Below are positions 9,279 through 16,820 of a DNA stretch of 64,000 nt, one piece after another. The notes beneath the pieces are model-generated. The model worked only from the letters and a program-made list of their open reading frames with translations. It did not search any database and was not told the DNA's origin. Positions within the stretch are counted from its first letter, which is position 1; each line of letters opens with the position of its first letter. The position numbers and the translations under genes were made by a program. This stretch comes from Erysipelotrichaceae bacterium NK3D112 (lineage in GTDB: Bacteria > Bacillota_I > Bacilli_A > Erysipelotrichales > Erysipelotrichaceae), in contig JNJQ01000014.1 in assembly GCA_000701725.1 (NCBI GenBank), positions 1-64,000 on the forward strand, in the 5' to 3' direction.

Positions 9279-10202
9279 ATGATTGAATATGAAATCGTCA
9301 GACATGACAGAATGCGCGGAGTCAGGGTACTGATCAACTCCATCCGCATCCGCTCTCTGCATATGCATCATGATACGGAACTTCTGTATGTGATCCATGG
9401 CAGCGGCAGTGTCATCATCCGCAATTACCCGTACCATCTGGACCAGGATGACATTTTTGTGATCAATGCCTATGAACCGCACGAGATTCTTTCGGACGGA
9501 AATGACTTCACACTGATCATCATCCAGTTCTCCGGACATTTTCTGCAGGAGTATTGTTCACTGAACCGCATGCTGTTTTCAAACGGCCGTCTGAGCGAAC
9601 AGATGGACAAAGAAGATCTGGCAGATCTGAAAAGGGATATTTTTGATCTTTCCGTTTCCTATCTGGAAGGCGGTGAATATTTCAGTCTGTTATGTGTGAG
9701 CAGACTTTCCGCAATCCTGTATTCACTGATGAAACATACAGATATGATTTTATTGAGTGAAAGCGAGTATGCGAAACGGCGCAAAACCGAAAAACGGATG
9801 ATGCGCATCAGTGAATATATTGAAATGAATTATCAGGAGCCGCTTCGTCTTCGGGATCTGGCCGAGAAGGAGGGCGTTACCGAAACGCATCTTTCCCATT
9901 TCATCAGGCAGGAGTTCGGAATCAGTTTCCAGGAATATCTCCGCAATAAAAGGCTGGAATGCGCGGTGCGCATGATTCATACAAACCGCACGCTCTGCGA
10001 GATTTCCGATGCCTGCGGCTTTTCGGAACTCAAATATATGACAAAGGCATTCCGTGAAGCATTCCATATGACGCCGGCCCAATACCGTGCGCTTGCGGCA
10101 CCGGCTGTTCATCATGCGGGCAGCTCGGACAGCACGGAATACATTTATCCAGCCAAAGAGGCACTGGCGCTTCTCAAAGAAACCGCATCACTGTATAAGT
10201 GA
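9279..10202 (+). CDS. AraC-family regulator with cupin sensor domain
   Basis: Transcription factor of 307 residues. Residues about 1-140 form a cupin sugar-binding half (LHMHHDTELLYVIHGSG, then DDIFVINAYEPHEI). Residues about 180-275 are a double helix-turn-helix AraC domain (LRDLAEKEGVTETHLSHFIRQEFG, then FSELKYMTKAFREAFHMTPAQYR). It is transcribed away from xylBA across a 122-base gap, so it is the likely xylose activator. No clear consensus promoter is visible in that gap. AAGAGGAAAA precedes the ATG. Confidence 0.88.
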   Translation: MIEYEIVRHDRMRGVRVLINSIRIRSLHMHHDTELLYVIHGSGSVIIRNYPYHLDQDDIFVINAYEPHEILSDGNDFTLIIIQFSGHFLQEYCSLNRMLFSNGRLSEQMDKEDLADLKRDIFDLSVSYLEGGEYFSLLCVSRLSAILYSLMKHTDMILLSESEYAKRRKTEKRMMRISEYIEMNYQEPLRLRDLAEKEGVTETHLSHFIRQEFGISFQEYLRNKRLECAVRMIHTNRTLCEISDACGFSELKYMTKAFREAFHMTPAQYRALAAPAVHHAGSSDSTEYIYPAKEALALLKETASLYK

Positions 10203-10254
10203 ACCATTCCGCAGTGAAAAAGTGTGAAACGCATCGCATCATCCGGCATCAGAG

Positions 10255-10285
10255 ACGGTCTGCACTTATGGCGGATCGTTTTTTT
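10255..10285 (+). terminator. Terminator of the araC-type gene
   Basis: 9-bp stem with two G-U pairs, 10255-10263 with 10271-10279, then seven T. Confidence 0.65.
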
Positions 10286-10300
10286 CTTTTTCTTCAAAAA

Positions 10301-10456
10301 TGTGTGACCGGATCACCAAAGAATCTGTGTATGAAGGTGAAAGGGCAAAACAAACAGACCCGGACAGAAAAAAAGATTTCAAAAAGATGTGACCAGGCAC
10401 AATCAAAACCTGTGTATGAAAGTGAAAGGCAAAGAAAAAGCCAAAGGAGAAAGAAA
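10301..10456 (+). repeat. Leader block shared by both cystatin-like genes, with internal direct repeats
   Basis: The roughly 150 bases before this gene recur, nearly identical, before the second cystatin-like gene (15523-15673). Each block contains two related units about 80-85 bases apart. Each unit has TGTGACC (10303 and 10388) and, about 15 bases on, CTGTGTATGAARGTGAAAGG (10325 and 10410). No good promoter hexamers are obvious inside. The block may be a promoter or RNA leader that was duplicated with the gene. Confidence 0.6.
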
Positions 10457-10804
10457 ATGTTGAAATCAATGATCGCAGGCGCAGCGGTAATCGCCATGTT
10501 AACAGGAGCAGCCATGAACAATACAGCCAAAACAGAACAGACCATCGTCGGCGGATGGGAAAAGACAGAGGAGACAGTCATCAATGATGACGCAATGGCA
10601 ATCTTCGACGAAGCCACCGAAAAGCTGATCGGTGTCAATTATGAGGCCATCGAGCTGATTGAGACACAGCTGGTCAACGGAACCAACTACAAGTTCCGCG
10701 CAGAAAGCCAGGTTGTCTATCCGGGAGCCGAGAAGAAGGAAGTCATCATCACCATCCACAAGGCACTGGACGGCACCGTCACAATCCTTGACATCGAAGG
10801 ATAA
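10457..10804 (+). CDS. Small secreted cystatin/stefin-like protein, copy 1
   Basis: 115 residues from the ATG preceded by AAAGGAGAAAG; a longer upstream frame is rejected. Residues 1-24 look like a signal peptide (MLKSMIAGAAVIAMLTGAA). The rest reads like a stefin/cystatin: a Gly-Gly near the mature N-terminus (32-33), a helix (about 43-58), the QxVxG loop as QLVNG (71-75) running into GTNYKF, and a Pro-Gly turn (89-90) between the last strands. In known cystatins these three sites enter the cleft of papain-like proteases. A secreted cysteine-protease inhibitor is inferred, not shown. Copy 2 at 15674 differs at four residues. Confidence 0.65.
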   Translation: MLKSMIAGAAVIAMLTGAAMNNTAKTEQTIVGGWEKTEETVINDDAMAIFDEATEKLIGVNYEAIELIETQLVNGTNYKFRAESQVVYPGAEKKEVIITIHKALDGTVTILDIEG

Positions 10805-10832
10805 CAGACACAAAAGCAGCTGATTCGGCGTG

Positions 10833-10868
10833 CATGCACACCGGAACCATGTGTGCATGATGTATAAT
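10833..10868 (+). promoter_or_regulatory. Dyad and TATAAT before the sigma-factor gene
   Basis: A perfect 9-bp inverted repeat CATGCACAC/GTGTGCATG (10833-10841, 10851-10859) is followed by TATAAT (10863-10868), only 7 bases before the sigma ATG. No T run follows the dyad, so it looks more like an operator than a terminator. If TATAAT is a real -10, the mRNA would be leaderless, so this reading is tentative. Confidence 0.35.
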
Positions 10869-10875
10869 CGGAGAT

Positions 10876-11436
10876 ATGGAAGACTTTGAAATCGTTGAAA
10901 TGTACTGGGACAGGAATGAGAATGCCATCACCCAGACGGACAGAAAATACGGGAAATACTGCAGAAAGATCGCTTACAGCATCCTGTTTGACAGAGAGGA
11001 TACAGAGGAGTGCGTGAATGATACCTGGCTGCAGACATGGAACTCGATTCCTCCCCACCGTCCGGAGAGATTAAGCACATATCTCGGAAAAATCTGCCGC
11101 AATATTTCCATCAATTTATTCGAAAAGCTGAGCGCGGACAAGCGCGGCGGTACGGAAACGGACGCATGCCTGGATGAAATGGCCGAAGTGGTCGGTCAGA
11201 GCTCGGATGTGGAGGAACAGCTGGATCTGTCCGTCCTGACGGATGTGATCAACGGTTTCCTGAAACAGTGCGAGAAACAGGCAAGGACTGTGTTCGTGCA
11301 GAGATACTGGTACATGCTCAATGTCAAAGAGATCGCCAAAGAAAACGGAATGAGCGAAAGCAATGTCAAAATGACATTGATGAGAACCAGGGAGAAACTG
11401 AAAGAATACCTCATTGAGGAGGGATACAGCATATGA
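10876..11436 (+). CDS. ECF-type RNA polymerase sigma factor
   Basis: 186 residues. Sigma-70 region 2 occupies about residues 15-80 (RKIAYSILFDREDTEECVNDTWLQTWNSIPPHRP). Region 4 occupies about 120-180 (RTVFVQRYWYMLNVKEIAKENGMSESNVKMTL). This is the ECF architecture without regions 1 and 3. GGAG lies at the start. It overlaps the next gene by 4 bases, the usual sigma/anti-sigma arrangement. The target promoters are not evident. Confidence 0.9.
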   Translation: MEDFEIVEMYWDRNENAITQTDRKYGKYCRKIAYSILFDREDTEECVNDTWLQTWNSIPPHRPERLSTYLGKICRNISINLFEKLSADKRGGTETDACLDEMAEVVGQSSDVEEQLDLSVLTDVINGFLKQCEKQARTVFVQRYWYMLNVKEIAKENGMSESNVKMTLMRTREKLKEYLIEEGYSI

Positions 11437-12044
11437 AAAAAGAAACAATTCTGAAAGCGATGACAGACATCAATGATGACTTCATCCTTGAGGCTGCCCC
11501 GAAGGGGTATATGCCGAAAGAGAAAAAGGCCTTCAGCTGGTTCAATATGAAGGTGCTCGCAGGCGCCTTCGCGGTGCTGTTAATGGCAATTCTTCTGCCG
11601 CAGGTGCTGAAGCCGGGCCAGAATGTCCCGGGCGGCAGCGGCAATGTGGAGCTGGTGAGACCGTATGAGACGGTTGAATCCATGGCTCAGGCGGAGCAGA
11701 TAACCGGATTCTCAATTGACTATCCTGACACATTCCTGGAATGGACAAGTTCAGAAATCAACGTTTATAACAAGGAAATGATTGATGTCGCCTACACCGA
11801 TGCAAATGAGCAGATCATGATGCATGTGCGCAAGGCGGAAGGTGAAGAGGATATCAGCGGAGACTTCAACGCTTACGGATTCGAGACGGAAATCAACGGC
11901 GGAAACTACAAGGTTACAGTAAAAGGCAATGACGGACGTGTGCATCTGATGACCTGGATCAGGAGCGGATACAGCTACTCCATCAGCCTCACCGAAGGAA
12001 TCAGCCTGGATGATGCGGCACGGATTGTCAGCGACATTCATTGA
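11433..12044 (+). CDS. Membrane-anchored anti-sigma-like protein
   Basis: 203 residues: a short cytoplasmic N-terminus (about 1-36), one membrane segment (about 38-56, MKVLAGAFAVLLMAILLP) and an extracellular domain ending YSISLTEGISLDDAARIVSDI. The domain resembles the DUF4367 type found downstream of ECF sigma genes. The 4-base overlap with the sigma gene suggests that it holds the sigma factor at the membrane and senses something outside. No zinc-finger anti-sigma motif (HxxxCxxC) is present. The family assignment is from resemblance only. Confidence 0.65.
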   Translation: MKKETILKAMTDINDDFILEAAPKGYMPKEKKAFSWFNMKVLAGAFAVLLMAILLPQVLKPGQNVPGGSGNVELVRPYETVESMAQAEQITGFSIDYPDTFLEWTSSEINVYNKEMIDVAYTDANEQIMMHVRKAEGEEDISGDFNAYGFETEINGGNYKVTVKGNDGRVHLMTWIRSGYSYSISLTEGISLDDAARIVSDIH

Positions 12045-12055
12045 TTGAACTCTTT

Positions 12056-12107
12056 CATAACGGACAGGGCACCCGGAAGGGTGCCTTGTCTGTGTTATGA
12101 CCGTTTT
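12056..12107 (+). terminator. Long hairpin terminator after the anti-sigma gene
   Basis: A long stem runs from CATAAC (12056-12061) to GTTATG (12094-12099), with inner GGCACCC/GGGTGCC around a GGAA loop. CCGTTTTAT follows. Confidence 0.7.
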
Positions 12108-12174
12108 ATAACCACATTCCGCGCAAAACATCCGTGAGCGGTCCGGACATGCGGATATGTTCTTAAAAAATAAT

Positions 12175-12241
12175 TTGACACATCCTCTTGACAGGAATAT
12201 ATAAGCGTATTACTGTACTAGTGTATTAAGTGATTAATACA
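12175..12241 (+). promoter_or_regulatory. Promoter and dyad operator of the GntR-ABC operon
   Basis: TTGACA (12175-12180), 17 bp, TATATA (12198-12203). A second TTGACA begins at 12188. Directly downstream is a perfect 8-bp inverted repeat TGTATTAA-GTGA-TTAATACA (12222-12241), placed where a bound repressor would block transcription. YtrA-type GntR repressors commonly autoregulate in this way. Confidence 0.7.
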
Positions 12242-12264
12242 GTGATACACAAAGGGAGGGATAT

Positions 12265-12642
12265 ATGAGCTGGACATTCAAATCCGATCAGCCGATCTAC
12301 ATCCAGATCGTTGAACGAATCGAAATCCGGATTGTCAAAGGTGAATATCCGCCCGGCTCAAAACTTCCTTCCGTGCGTGAGCTTGCCCTGGAGGCAGGCG
12401 TCAATCCGAACACTGTGCAAAGAGCGTATGCGGACCTGGAGCAGAACGGATTTGTGCGTACGGAAAGGACAAGCGGGAAATATGTCACCGATGATGCGGA
12501 AATGCTCATCTCGCTGAGGAAATCACTCAGCAGCAAATACATCGAAGAGCTCTTTGTCAGAATGACAGAACTGGGCTATTCAGAAAAAGAAATCATCGAA
12601 GCCGTAAGGGCTGCGAAAGGAGAAACTGATGAATGTGCTTGA
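12265..12642 (+). CDS. GntR-family (YtrA-type) transcriptional repressor
   Basis: 125 residues. An N-terminal winged helix occupies about 10-75 (IYIQIVERIEIRIVKGEYPPGSKLPSVRELA, NPNTVQRAYADLEQNGFV), followed by a short helical tail. This short form is typical of YtrA regulators that precede ABC exporters. GGGAGGG lies before the ATG. It overlaps the ATPase gene by 14 bases. Likely autoregulated through the dyad at 12222-12241. Confidence 0.9.
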   Translation: MSWTFKSDQPIYIQIVERIEIRIVKGEYPPGSKLPSVRELALEAGVNPNTVQRAYADLEQNGFVRTERTSGKYVTDDAEMLISLRKSLSSKYIEELFVRMTELGYSEKEIIEAVRAAKGETDECA

Positions 12643-13333
12643 ATGCAGGAATCTGACCAAAAACTACGGTTCAAAGACCGCTCTGGATTCCGTCAATATC
12701 ACACTGGAAAGCGGCCGCATCACCGGTCTGCTGGGCCCAAACGGCTCCGGCAAGACCACACTGATCAAACTTGCATGCCGTCTGCTGGTGCCCACACAGG
12801 GCGATATCAGCATCTGCGGCAGTCAGCCCGGCGTGGAAACAAAGAAAATCGTTTCCTATCTTCCGGACAGAAATTATCTGCCGGAATGGATGAACTGCCG
12901 TGATCTGATTTATCTGTATGAGGATTTCTATGAGGATTTCGATACACAAAGGGCAGTCGATATGATCCGCTCACTGGACATCGATCACAAAATCCCGATG
13001 AAGAAAATGTCCAAGGGCACAAAGGAAAAGCTTCAGCTGATCCTGACCATGAGCAGAAGGGCAAAGCTGTATCTGCTTGATGAGCCGATTGCCGGTGTCG
13101 ATCCCGCCGCAAGAGACTATATCCTTCATACCATTCTGTCCAATTACGATGAGGATGCGTCCATTCTCATCAGCACTCATCTGATCGCCGATGTCGAGTC
13201 GGTGCTCGATGAAGCGATTTTCCTGAAAGATGGAAAAGTGATTCTCCAGGACTCCGTTGATTCCATCCGCGAGAAGTCCGGAAAGAGTCTGGATGAACAC
13301 TTCCGGGAGGTATTCAGATGCTGGGAAAGTTAA
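12629..13333 (+). CDS. ABC transporter ATP-binding protein
   Basis: 234 residues. Walker A is GPNGSGKTT near residue 35 and Walker B is LYLLDEPIAGVDP near 148. The signature is degenerate: MSKGTKEKLQL replaces the usual LSGGQ, as often seen in the YtrB/BcrA-like exporter class. It overlaps the repressor (14 bases) and the membrane gene (16 bases), so all three are one unit. The exported substrate is unknown; cell-envelope stress or peptide export is common for this class. Confidence 0.88.
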   Translation: MNVLECRNLTKNYGSKTALDSVNITLESGRITGLLGPNGSGKTTLIKLACRLLVPTQGDISICGSQPGVETKKIVSYLPDRNYLPEWMNCRDLIYLYEDFYEDFDTQRAVDMIRSLDIDHKIPMKKMSKGTKEKLQLILTMSRRAKLYLLDEPIAGVDPAARDYILHTILSNYDEDASILISTHLIADVESVLDEAIFLKDGKVILQDSVDSIREKSGKSLDEHFREVFRCWES

Positions 13334-14052
13334 TGAAATATGATCTGAAAGCAGCGTTCCGCTCATTCGCACCGCTGTATCTCGCATTGCTTGGCATGTC
13401 GCTGATCATCGGTCTGTTCGGCCGCTTCAATGCCGAGGGAAATTCCGTACTCGCCTTTATCGCGATTGTCTATGGCGTGACAATGATTATCTGCTGGGTG
13501 ATTCCGATTGTCATCCTGACACTGCGCTTTAAGAAAAACCTGCTTGAGGATGAAGGATATCTCAGCTTCTCCCTGCCGGTTTCCACCCTGGAACATATCG
13601 TGGCTAAAGTGCTTTCCGCCCTGGTGATTACGGTTGTGTGCGCGCTGGTTGTGGTGCTTTCCTTCCTGATCATCGGTCTGATCTCGGCTGACTTTGAGCA
13701 GTTGCGCAATGCCATGCAGCAGATCATGTCCGCATTCAATCAGATCTTTGATGCGAATCTGCTGCCGCAGATCTTCAAGGCGGTGGTGATTATGGTCCTT
13801 GGTTCCGTGGAGCTTATTTCGCAGATCTATCTGGCTCTGGCAATCGGTCATCTGTTCAAAGATCATGAGAGACTGGCAGCGGTCGGCGCATTCATCGGCA
13901 TCAATGTCATCCTGAGTCTTATCATGAATGTGATTCATCTGCCCAACATGCTGGAATCCGCAGGTCTGTATTATGTCTATTCAATCGCCCTGACCGCGAT
14001 CTTCACATCGCTGACCTGGCTGATTCTGGACCGCAATCTGAATCTCGGCTGA
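13318..14052 (+). CDS. ABC transporter membrane subunit
   Basis: 244 residues with about six hydrophobic segments (near 19-36, 43-66, 98-120, 150-175, 185-205 and 215-235), the size of ABC-2-like exporter permeases. It partners the upstream ATPase. The sequence has no motif that names a substrate. It ends 38 bases before a shared bidirectional terminator. Confidence 0.75.
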   Translation: MLGKLMKYDLKAAFRSFAPLYLALLGMSLIIGLFGRFNAEGNSVLAFIAIVYGVTMIICWVIPIVILTLRFKKNLLEDEGYLSFSLPVSTLEHIVAKVLSALVITVVCALVVVLSFLIIGLISADFEQLRNAMQQIMSAFNQIFDANLLPQIFKAVVIMVLGSVELISQIYLALAIGHLFKDHERLAAVGAFIGINVILSLIMNVIHLPNMLESAGLYYVYSIALTAIFTSLTWLILDRNLNLG

Positions 14053-14084
14053 TGATCAGATGTGCAGTAAAACAATCTGAAATG

Positions 14085-14114
14085 AAAAAAGGGAAACCGC
14101 GCGGTTTCCCTTTT
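14085..14114. terminator. Bidirectional terminator
   Basis: GGGAAACC-GCGC-GGTTTCCC (14091-14098, 14103-14110) has an A run before and a T run after. It ends both the ABC operon (plus) and the metallo-hydrolase gene (minus). Confidence 0.9.
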
Positions 14115-14128
14115 AAGTGAATGAGAGA

Positions 14129-14926
14129 TCAGTCTTTTGCGCCAAGCTCAAACGCTTCGCCGACCGCTTTCACATACAGTCTTTCCGGATTGACGATTCT
14201 TTCTTTGACGACAGCCGGATCGCCGTTGAATTCCTTCCACTCGGGAGCGTCCACACATCCCCAGTGAATCGGCAGCAGCGGTGTTTCAGGATAAGCGGCT
14301 GCCATTTTGTCGACACCGTCAAGACCGATATGCCATCTTGAATCAGAGATGTCCATGAGGATCAGATCCATCGGATCCTGCTCGAGCTGTTCCTGCATCA
14401 GTCTGGAATCACCGGGCATCCAGATGATGCCGTCTTCTGTTTCAATGCGGAATCCGCAGAAATCCTCCATTTCATAGTGACGGACCTTGCTGTGCTTGGG
14501 GGAATCATTCTGCCATGCGTGATCAGCCGGAGTCAGGGTGATCTTGATTCCGTTTACAGTAAAGGAATCATGAATATCATGGCCTTTTGCCTCAAGGCCG
14601 ATTTCCTCACTGAGCTGTGCCACATAGTGAGTGGTATGGATTTCATCAATCTGATCTTTGAGATCAAGAAGTGTGGATTTGCTGAAATGATCATTGTCAC
14701 AATGTGTGATCAGCACTGCATCGATATGGCCTGCATCCTTTACGCCGAAAGGCGCCTCGGTCAATACCGGCATGTCAAAGTCCTGCAGAAGGGGATCGAT
14801 CAGAATCACGGTTCCGCGGGAGTTGATCATCGCGCCGCCTCCGCCAAGCCAGTAAACTTTTGTATTGTTGATCTTTTCAAATGCACTCTGATTCATTTCA
14901 ATTCTTTCAGCTTTTGCCTGTGTCAT
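14129..14926 (-). CDS. MBL-fold metallo-hydrolase
   Basis: 265 residues, metallo-beta-lactamase fold of the UlaG/YtkL-like group. The metal motif reads HCDNDH, so the second His of the usual HxHxDH is Asp. Further ligands appear in TPADHAW, MPGDSR and LPIHWG. The reaction is unknown; relatives open lactones or cleave phosphoesters. AGGAGGT precedes the ATG. The promoter at 14956-14986 has the 19-bp spacer of MerR-activated genes, so the divergent MerR protein at 14999 is its likely activator. Confidence 0.82.
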   Translation of the reverse strand: MTQAKAERIEMNQSAFEKINNTKVYWLGGGGAMINSRGTVILIDPLLQDFDMPVLTEAPFGVKDAGHIDAVLITHCDNDHFSKSTLLDLKDQIDEIHTTHYVAQLSEEIGLEAKGHDIHDSFTVNGIKITLTPADHAWQNDSPKHSKVRHYEMEDFCGFRIETEDGIIWMPGDSRLMQEQLEQDPMDLILMDISDSRWHIGLDGVDKMAAAYPETPLLPIHWGCVDAPEWKEFNGDPAVVKERIVNPERLYVKAVGEAFELGAKD

Positions 14927-14955
14927 AGGAAACCTCCTGTCTGTTGTTCTGCTTA

Positions 14956-14986
14956 ATCTTAAAAATTAGAGTATACTCTAAGTCAA
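14956..14986 (-). promoter_or_regulatory. MerR-type promoter with 19-bp spacer and palindromic operator
   Basis: Read on the minus strand: TTGACT (14981-14986), a 19-bp spacer, TAAGAT (14956-14961). The spacer carries the perfect 16-bp palindrome TTAGAGTATACTCTAA (14966-14981). The over-long spacer plus palindrome is the hallmark of MerR-family activation. Confidence 0.8.
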
Positions 14987-14998
14987 GAGGGAAAATTA

Positions 14999-15472
14999 AT
15001 GAGCACATATTATACGATCAAAGACGTCGCAAAACGCACCGGCATCAGCGCATACACACTCCGCTATTATGACAAGGAAGGCCTTCTTCCCTTTGTCAGA
15101 CGCAGTGATTCGGGTATCCGTATTTTCACAGAAGAAGACTTTGAACCTCTCTATACAATCACCGTACTCAAAAAAAGCGGCATGCCGATCAGTAATATCC
15201 GCGCATTCATGGAACTGTATGTGAAGGGAGATGAAACCCTGCATGAAAGAAAACTTATGTTTGAAGAGCACAAAAAGAATCTTCAGGCAAAAATCGATGA
15301 ACTGAATGAAATGATGAAAATCGTGGATTACAAATGCTGGTATTTCGGCGAAGCGGAAAAACACGGTGATATCAATTATTATCAGAAGCTGCCTGAAAAT
15401 GAGATTGATCAGAGAATTATTGATTTCATGAACGTGCTGAATGATTTCCGCAAGGATCCGGCTGAAGACTGA
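14999..15472 (+). CDS. MerR-family transcriptional regulator
   Basis: 157 residues. The N-terminal winged helix (YTIKDVAKRTGISAYTLRYY, then GIRIFTEEDFEPL) runs to about residue 70, followed by a long dimerisation helix (about 78-110) and a short effector region. AAGAGGGAAAA precedes the ATG. There is no conserved Cys pair, so metal sensing of the CueR/ZntR kind is unlikely; a small electrophile or drug-like ligand fits better. It is divergent from the metallo-hydrolase it probably controls. Confidence 0.88.
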   Translation: MSTYYTIKDVAKRTGISAYTLRYYDKEGLLPFVRRSDSGIRIFTEEDFEPLYTITVLKKSGMPISNIRAFMELYVKGDETLHERKLMFEEHKKNLQAKIDELNEMMKIVDYKCWYFGEAEKHGDINYYQKLPENEIDQRIIDFMNVLNDFRKDPAED

Positions 15473-15486
15473 CACCGACTTTCAAT

Positions 15487-15514
15487 GAAGATCGCATATG
15501 ATCTTCTTTTTTTA
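15487..15514 (+). terminator. Terminator of the MerR gene
   Basis: GAAGATC (15487-15493) pairs with GATCTTC (15500-15506), followed by seven T. Confidence 0.85.
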
Positions 15515-15522
15515 TTCGGAAA

Positions 15523-15673
15523 TCTGTGACCTGATCATCAGAGAATCTGTATATGAAGGTGAAAGGGCAAAAGAAAGCCCGGACAGAAAAAGATTTCATA
15601 AAAATGTGACCAGGCACAATCAAAACCTGTGTATGAAAGTGAAAGGCAAAGAAAAAGCCAAAGGAGAAATAAA
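15523..15673 (+). repeat. Second copy of the cystatin-like gene's leader block
   Basis: Near-identical to the block before the first cystatin-like gene. It has the same two TGTGACC units (15525 and 15605) and the same GTGAAAGG stretches. Both duplicated blocks begin just after a terminator, so each probably carries its own signals. Confidence 0.6.
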
Positions 15674-16021
15674 ATGTTGAAATCAATGATCGCAGGCGCA
15701 GCGGTAATCGCCATGTTAACAGGAGCAGCCATGAACAATACAGCAAAAACAGAAGAGACGATTGTCGGCGGATGGGAAAAGACAGAAGAAACAGTCATCA
15801 ATGATGACGCAAAGGCAATCTTCGACGAAGCCACCGAAAAGCTGATCGGTGTCAATTATGAGGCCATTGAACTGATCGAGACACAGCTGGTCAACGGAAC
15901 CAACTACAAGTTCCGCGCAGAGAGTCAGGTTGTTTATCCGGGAGCCGAGAAGAAGGAAGCCATCATCACCATTCATAAGGCACTGGATGGAACCGTCACA
16001 ATCCTCGACATCGAAGCATAA
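15674..16021 (+). CDS. Small secreted cystatin/stefin-like protein, copy 2
   Basis: 115 residues, same ATG context (AAAGGAGAAAT) as copy 1. It differs from copy 1 at four positions by my reading: Q28E, M47K, V96A and G115A. The signal peptide, Gly-Gly, QLVNG loop and Pro-Gly turn are all kept. DNA identity is also very high and extends about 150 bases upstream, so the duplication is recent or is maintained by gene conversion. The copies lie 5.2 kb apart in the same orientation, flanking the sigma, ABC and MerR genes. Confidence 0.65.
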   Translation: MLKSMIAGAAVIAMLTGAAMNNTAKTEETIVGGWEKTEETVINDDAKAIFDEATEKLIGVNYEAIELIETQLVNGTNYKFRAESQVVYPGAEKKEAIITIHKALDGTVTILDIEA

Positions 16022-16048
16022 CAAAAAAACTATCAATAAGCAGTAATA

Positions 16049-16089
16049 CACCGGAGTCTTCTGATCAGATCGGAAGTTCCGGTGCTTTT
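16049..16089 (+). terminator. Terminator of cystatin-like copy 2
   Basis: CACCGGA (16049-16055) pairs with TCCGGTG (16078-16084), then CTTTTG. The inner GATC symmetry lengthens the hairpin. Confidence 0.7.
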
Positions 16090-16112
16090 GTCTCTGGTTT
16101 GAATGTCAATTG

Positions 16113-16682
16113 TTACAGCGGCATCATTGTGCGGAACCGTTTGTACAGCGCTCTGTAAAGCAGAATGGAGACAAACACACATACCACCGCATTGAATGCC
16201 GTCACCCCGCCCAGCCATGTGGTCAGGATCGCAGCCGCTTCCGCTCCGGTTCTCAGGATGAACCGTCTGTAAAGATAGCTGATGACAGGTTCAAAGATCA
16301 CATTGAAGCCCAGACCGGCAATGGCGCTGAGAGCGGTGATTTTTGTAATAGTTTTCGGATCATCGGTTTTATGCAGACCCATTTTCTGAGCAATTGTGCC
16401 GGCGATAAAGCCGATCATGAATTTCAGAAAGAAGGTTTTCGGTGCTGAAACAATATAGATGGGATCGAGAATGTCGGCGATTGAAAGACCGACAGCTCCG
16501 GCAAGACCGCCGTAGACGGGACCGATCAGCCATGCGGACAGAACGACAACAGCGTTTGCGACATGGATCGCGACCGCACTGCCTCCGGGAAGGGGAATAT
16601 TGATTTTCGCATATGTGAACACCACGAAGTTCACAGCTGCGAACATGACTGTGAAACTCAGCAGTTTTGTCTGTCTGTTCAT
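16113..16682 (-). CDS. ECF transporter S component (substrate unknown)
   Basis: 189 residues, about six membrane segments, ECF-transporter substrate-binding (S) fold. There is an AxxAxxxF-like start (LLSFTVMFAAVNFVVF), PLPGGSAVAIHVANAV in the first loop and YGGLAGAVGLSIADIL in the middle. S components bind vitamins or metals and share EcfA/T modules encoded elsewhere. Here the gene stands alone, with no riboswitch that I can recognise upstream, so the ligand cannot be named. GGAGGTGATT precedes the ATG. Confidence 0.75.
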   Translation of the reverse strand: MNRQTKLLSFTVMFAAVNFVVFTYAKINIPLPGGSAVAIHVANAVVVLSAWLIGPVYGGLAGAVGLSIADILDPIYIVSAPKTFFLKFMIGFIAGTIAQKMGLHKTDDPKTITKITALSAIAGLGFNVIFEPVISYLYRRFILRTGAEAAAILTTWLGGVTAFNAVVCVFVSILLYRALYKRFRTMMPL

Positions 16683-16771
16683 GGGGAATCACCTCCAGTC
16701 TTTGGTATGTGAATTACTATACACCAGTAACACTTACCGGTGAAATTGATTGCTCCTATAACCTGTAATTG

Positions 16772-16804
16772 AAAAAAACAGGACATCCGGTTACCAGGTG
16801 CCCT
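16772..16804 (-). terminator. Terminator of the GH13/kinase operon
   Basis: On the minus strand AGGGCACCTGG pairs, with one mismatch and G-U pairs, with CCGGATGTCCT, followed by a T run (A run at 16772-16778). Confidence 0.75.
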
Positions 16805-16820
16805 GCATACGTTACTGTTA

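Noticed and set aside
10199-10456. N-terminal extension of the first cystatin-like protein
   Set aside because: The frame is open, but the extension is a Lys/Arg-rich translation of the repeated leader. The ATG at 10457 has AAAGGAG and begins a signal peptide, and copy 2 agrees.
16683-16770. Riboswitch upstream of the ECF S component
   Set aside because: The leader has a weak dyad (GGTAAGTG/CACATACC), but I cannot match it to a known riboswitch class.
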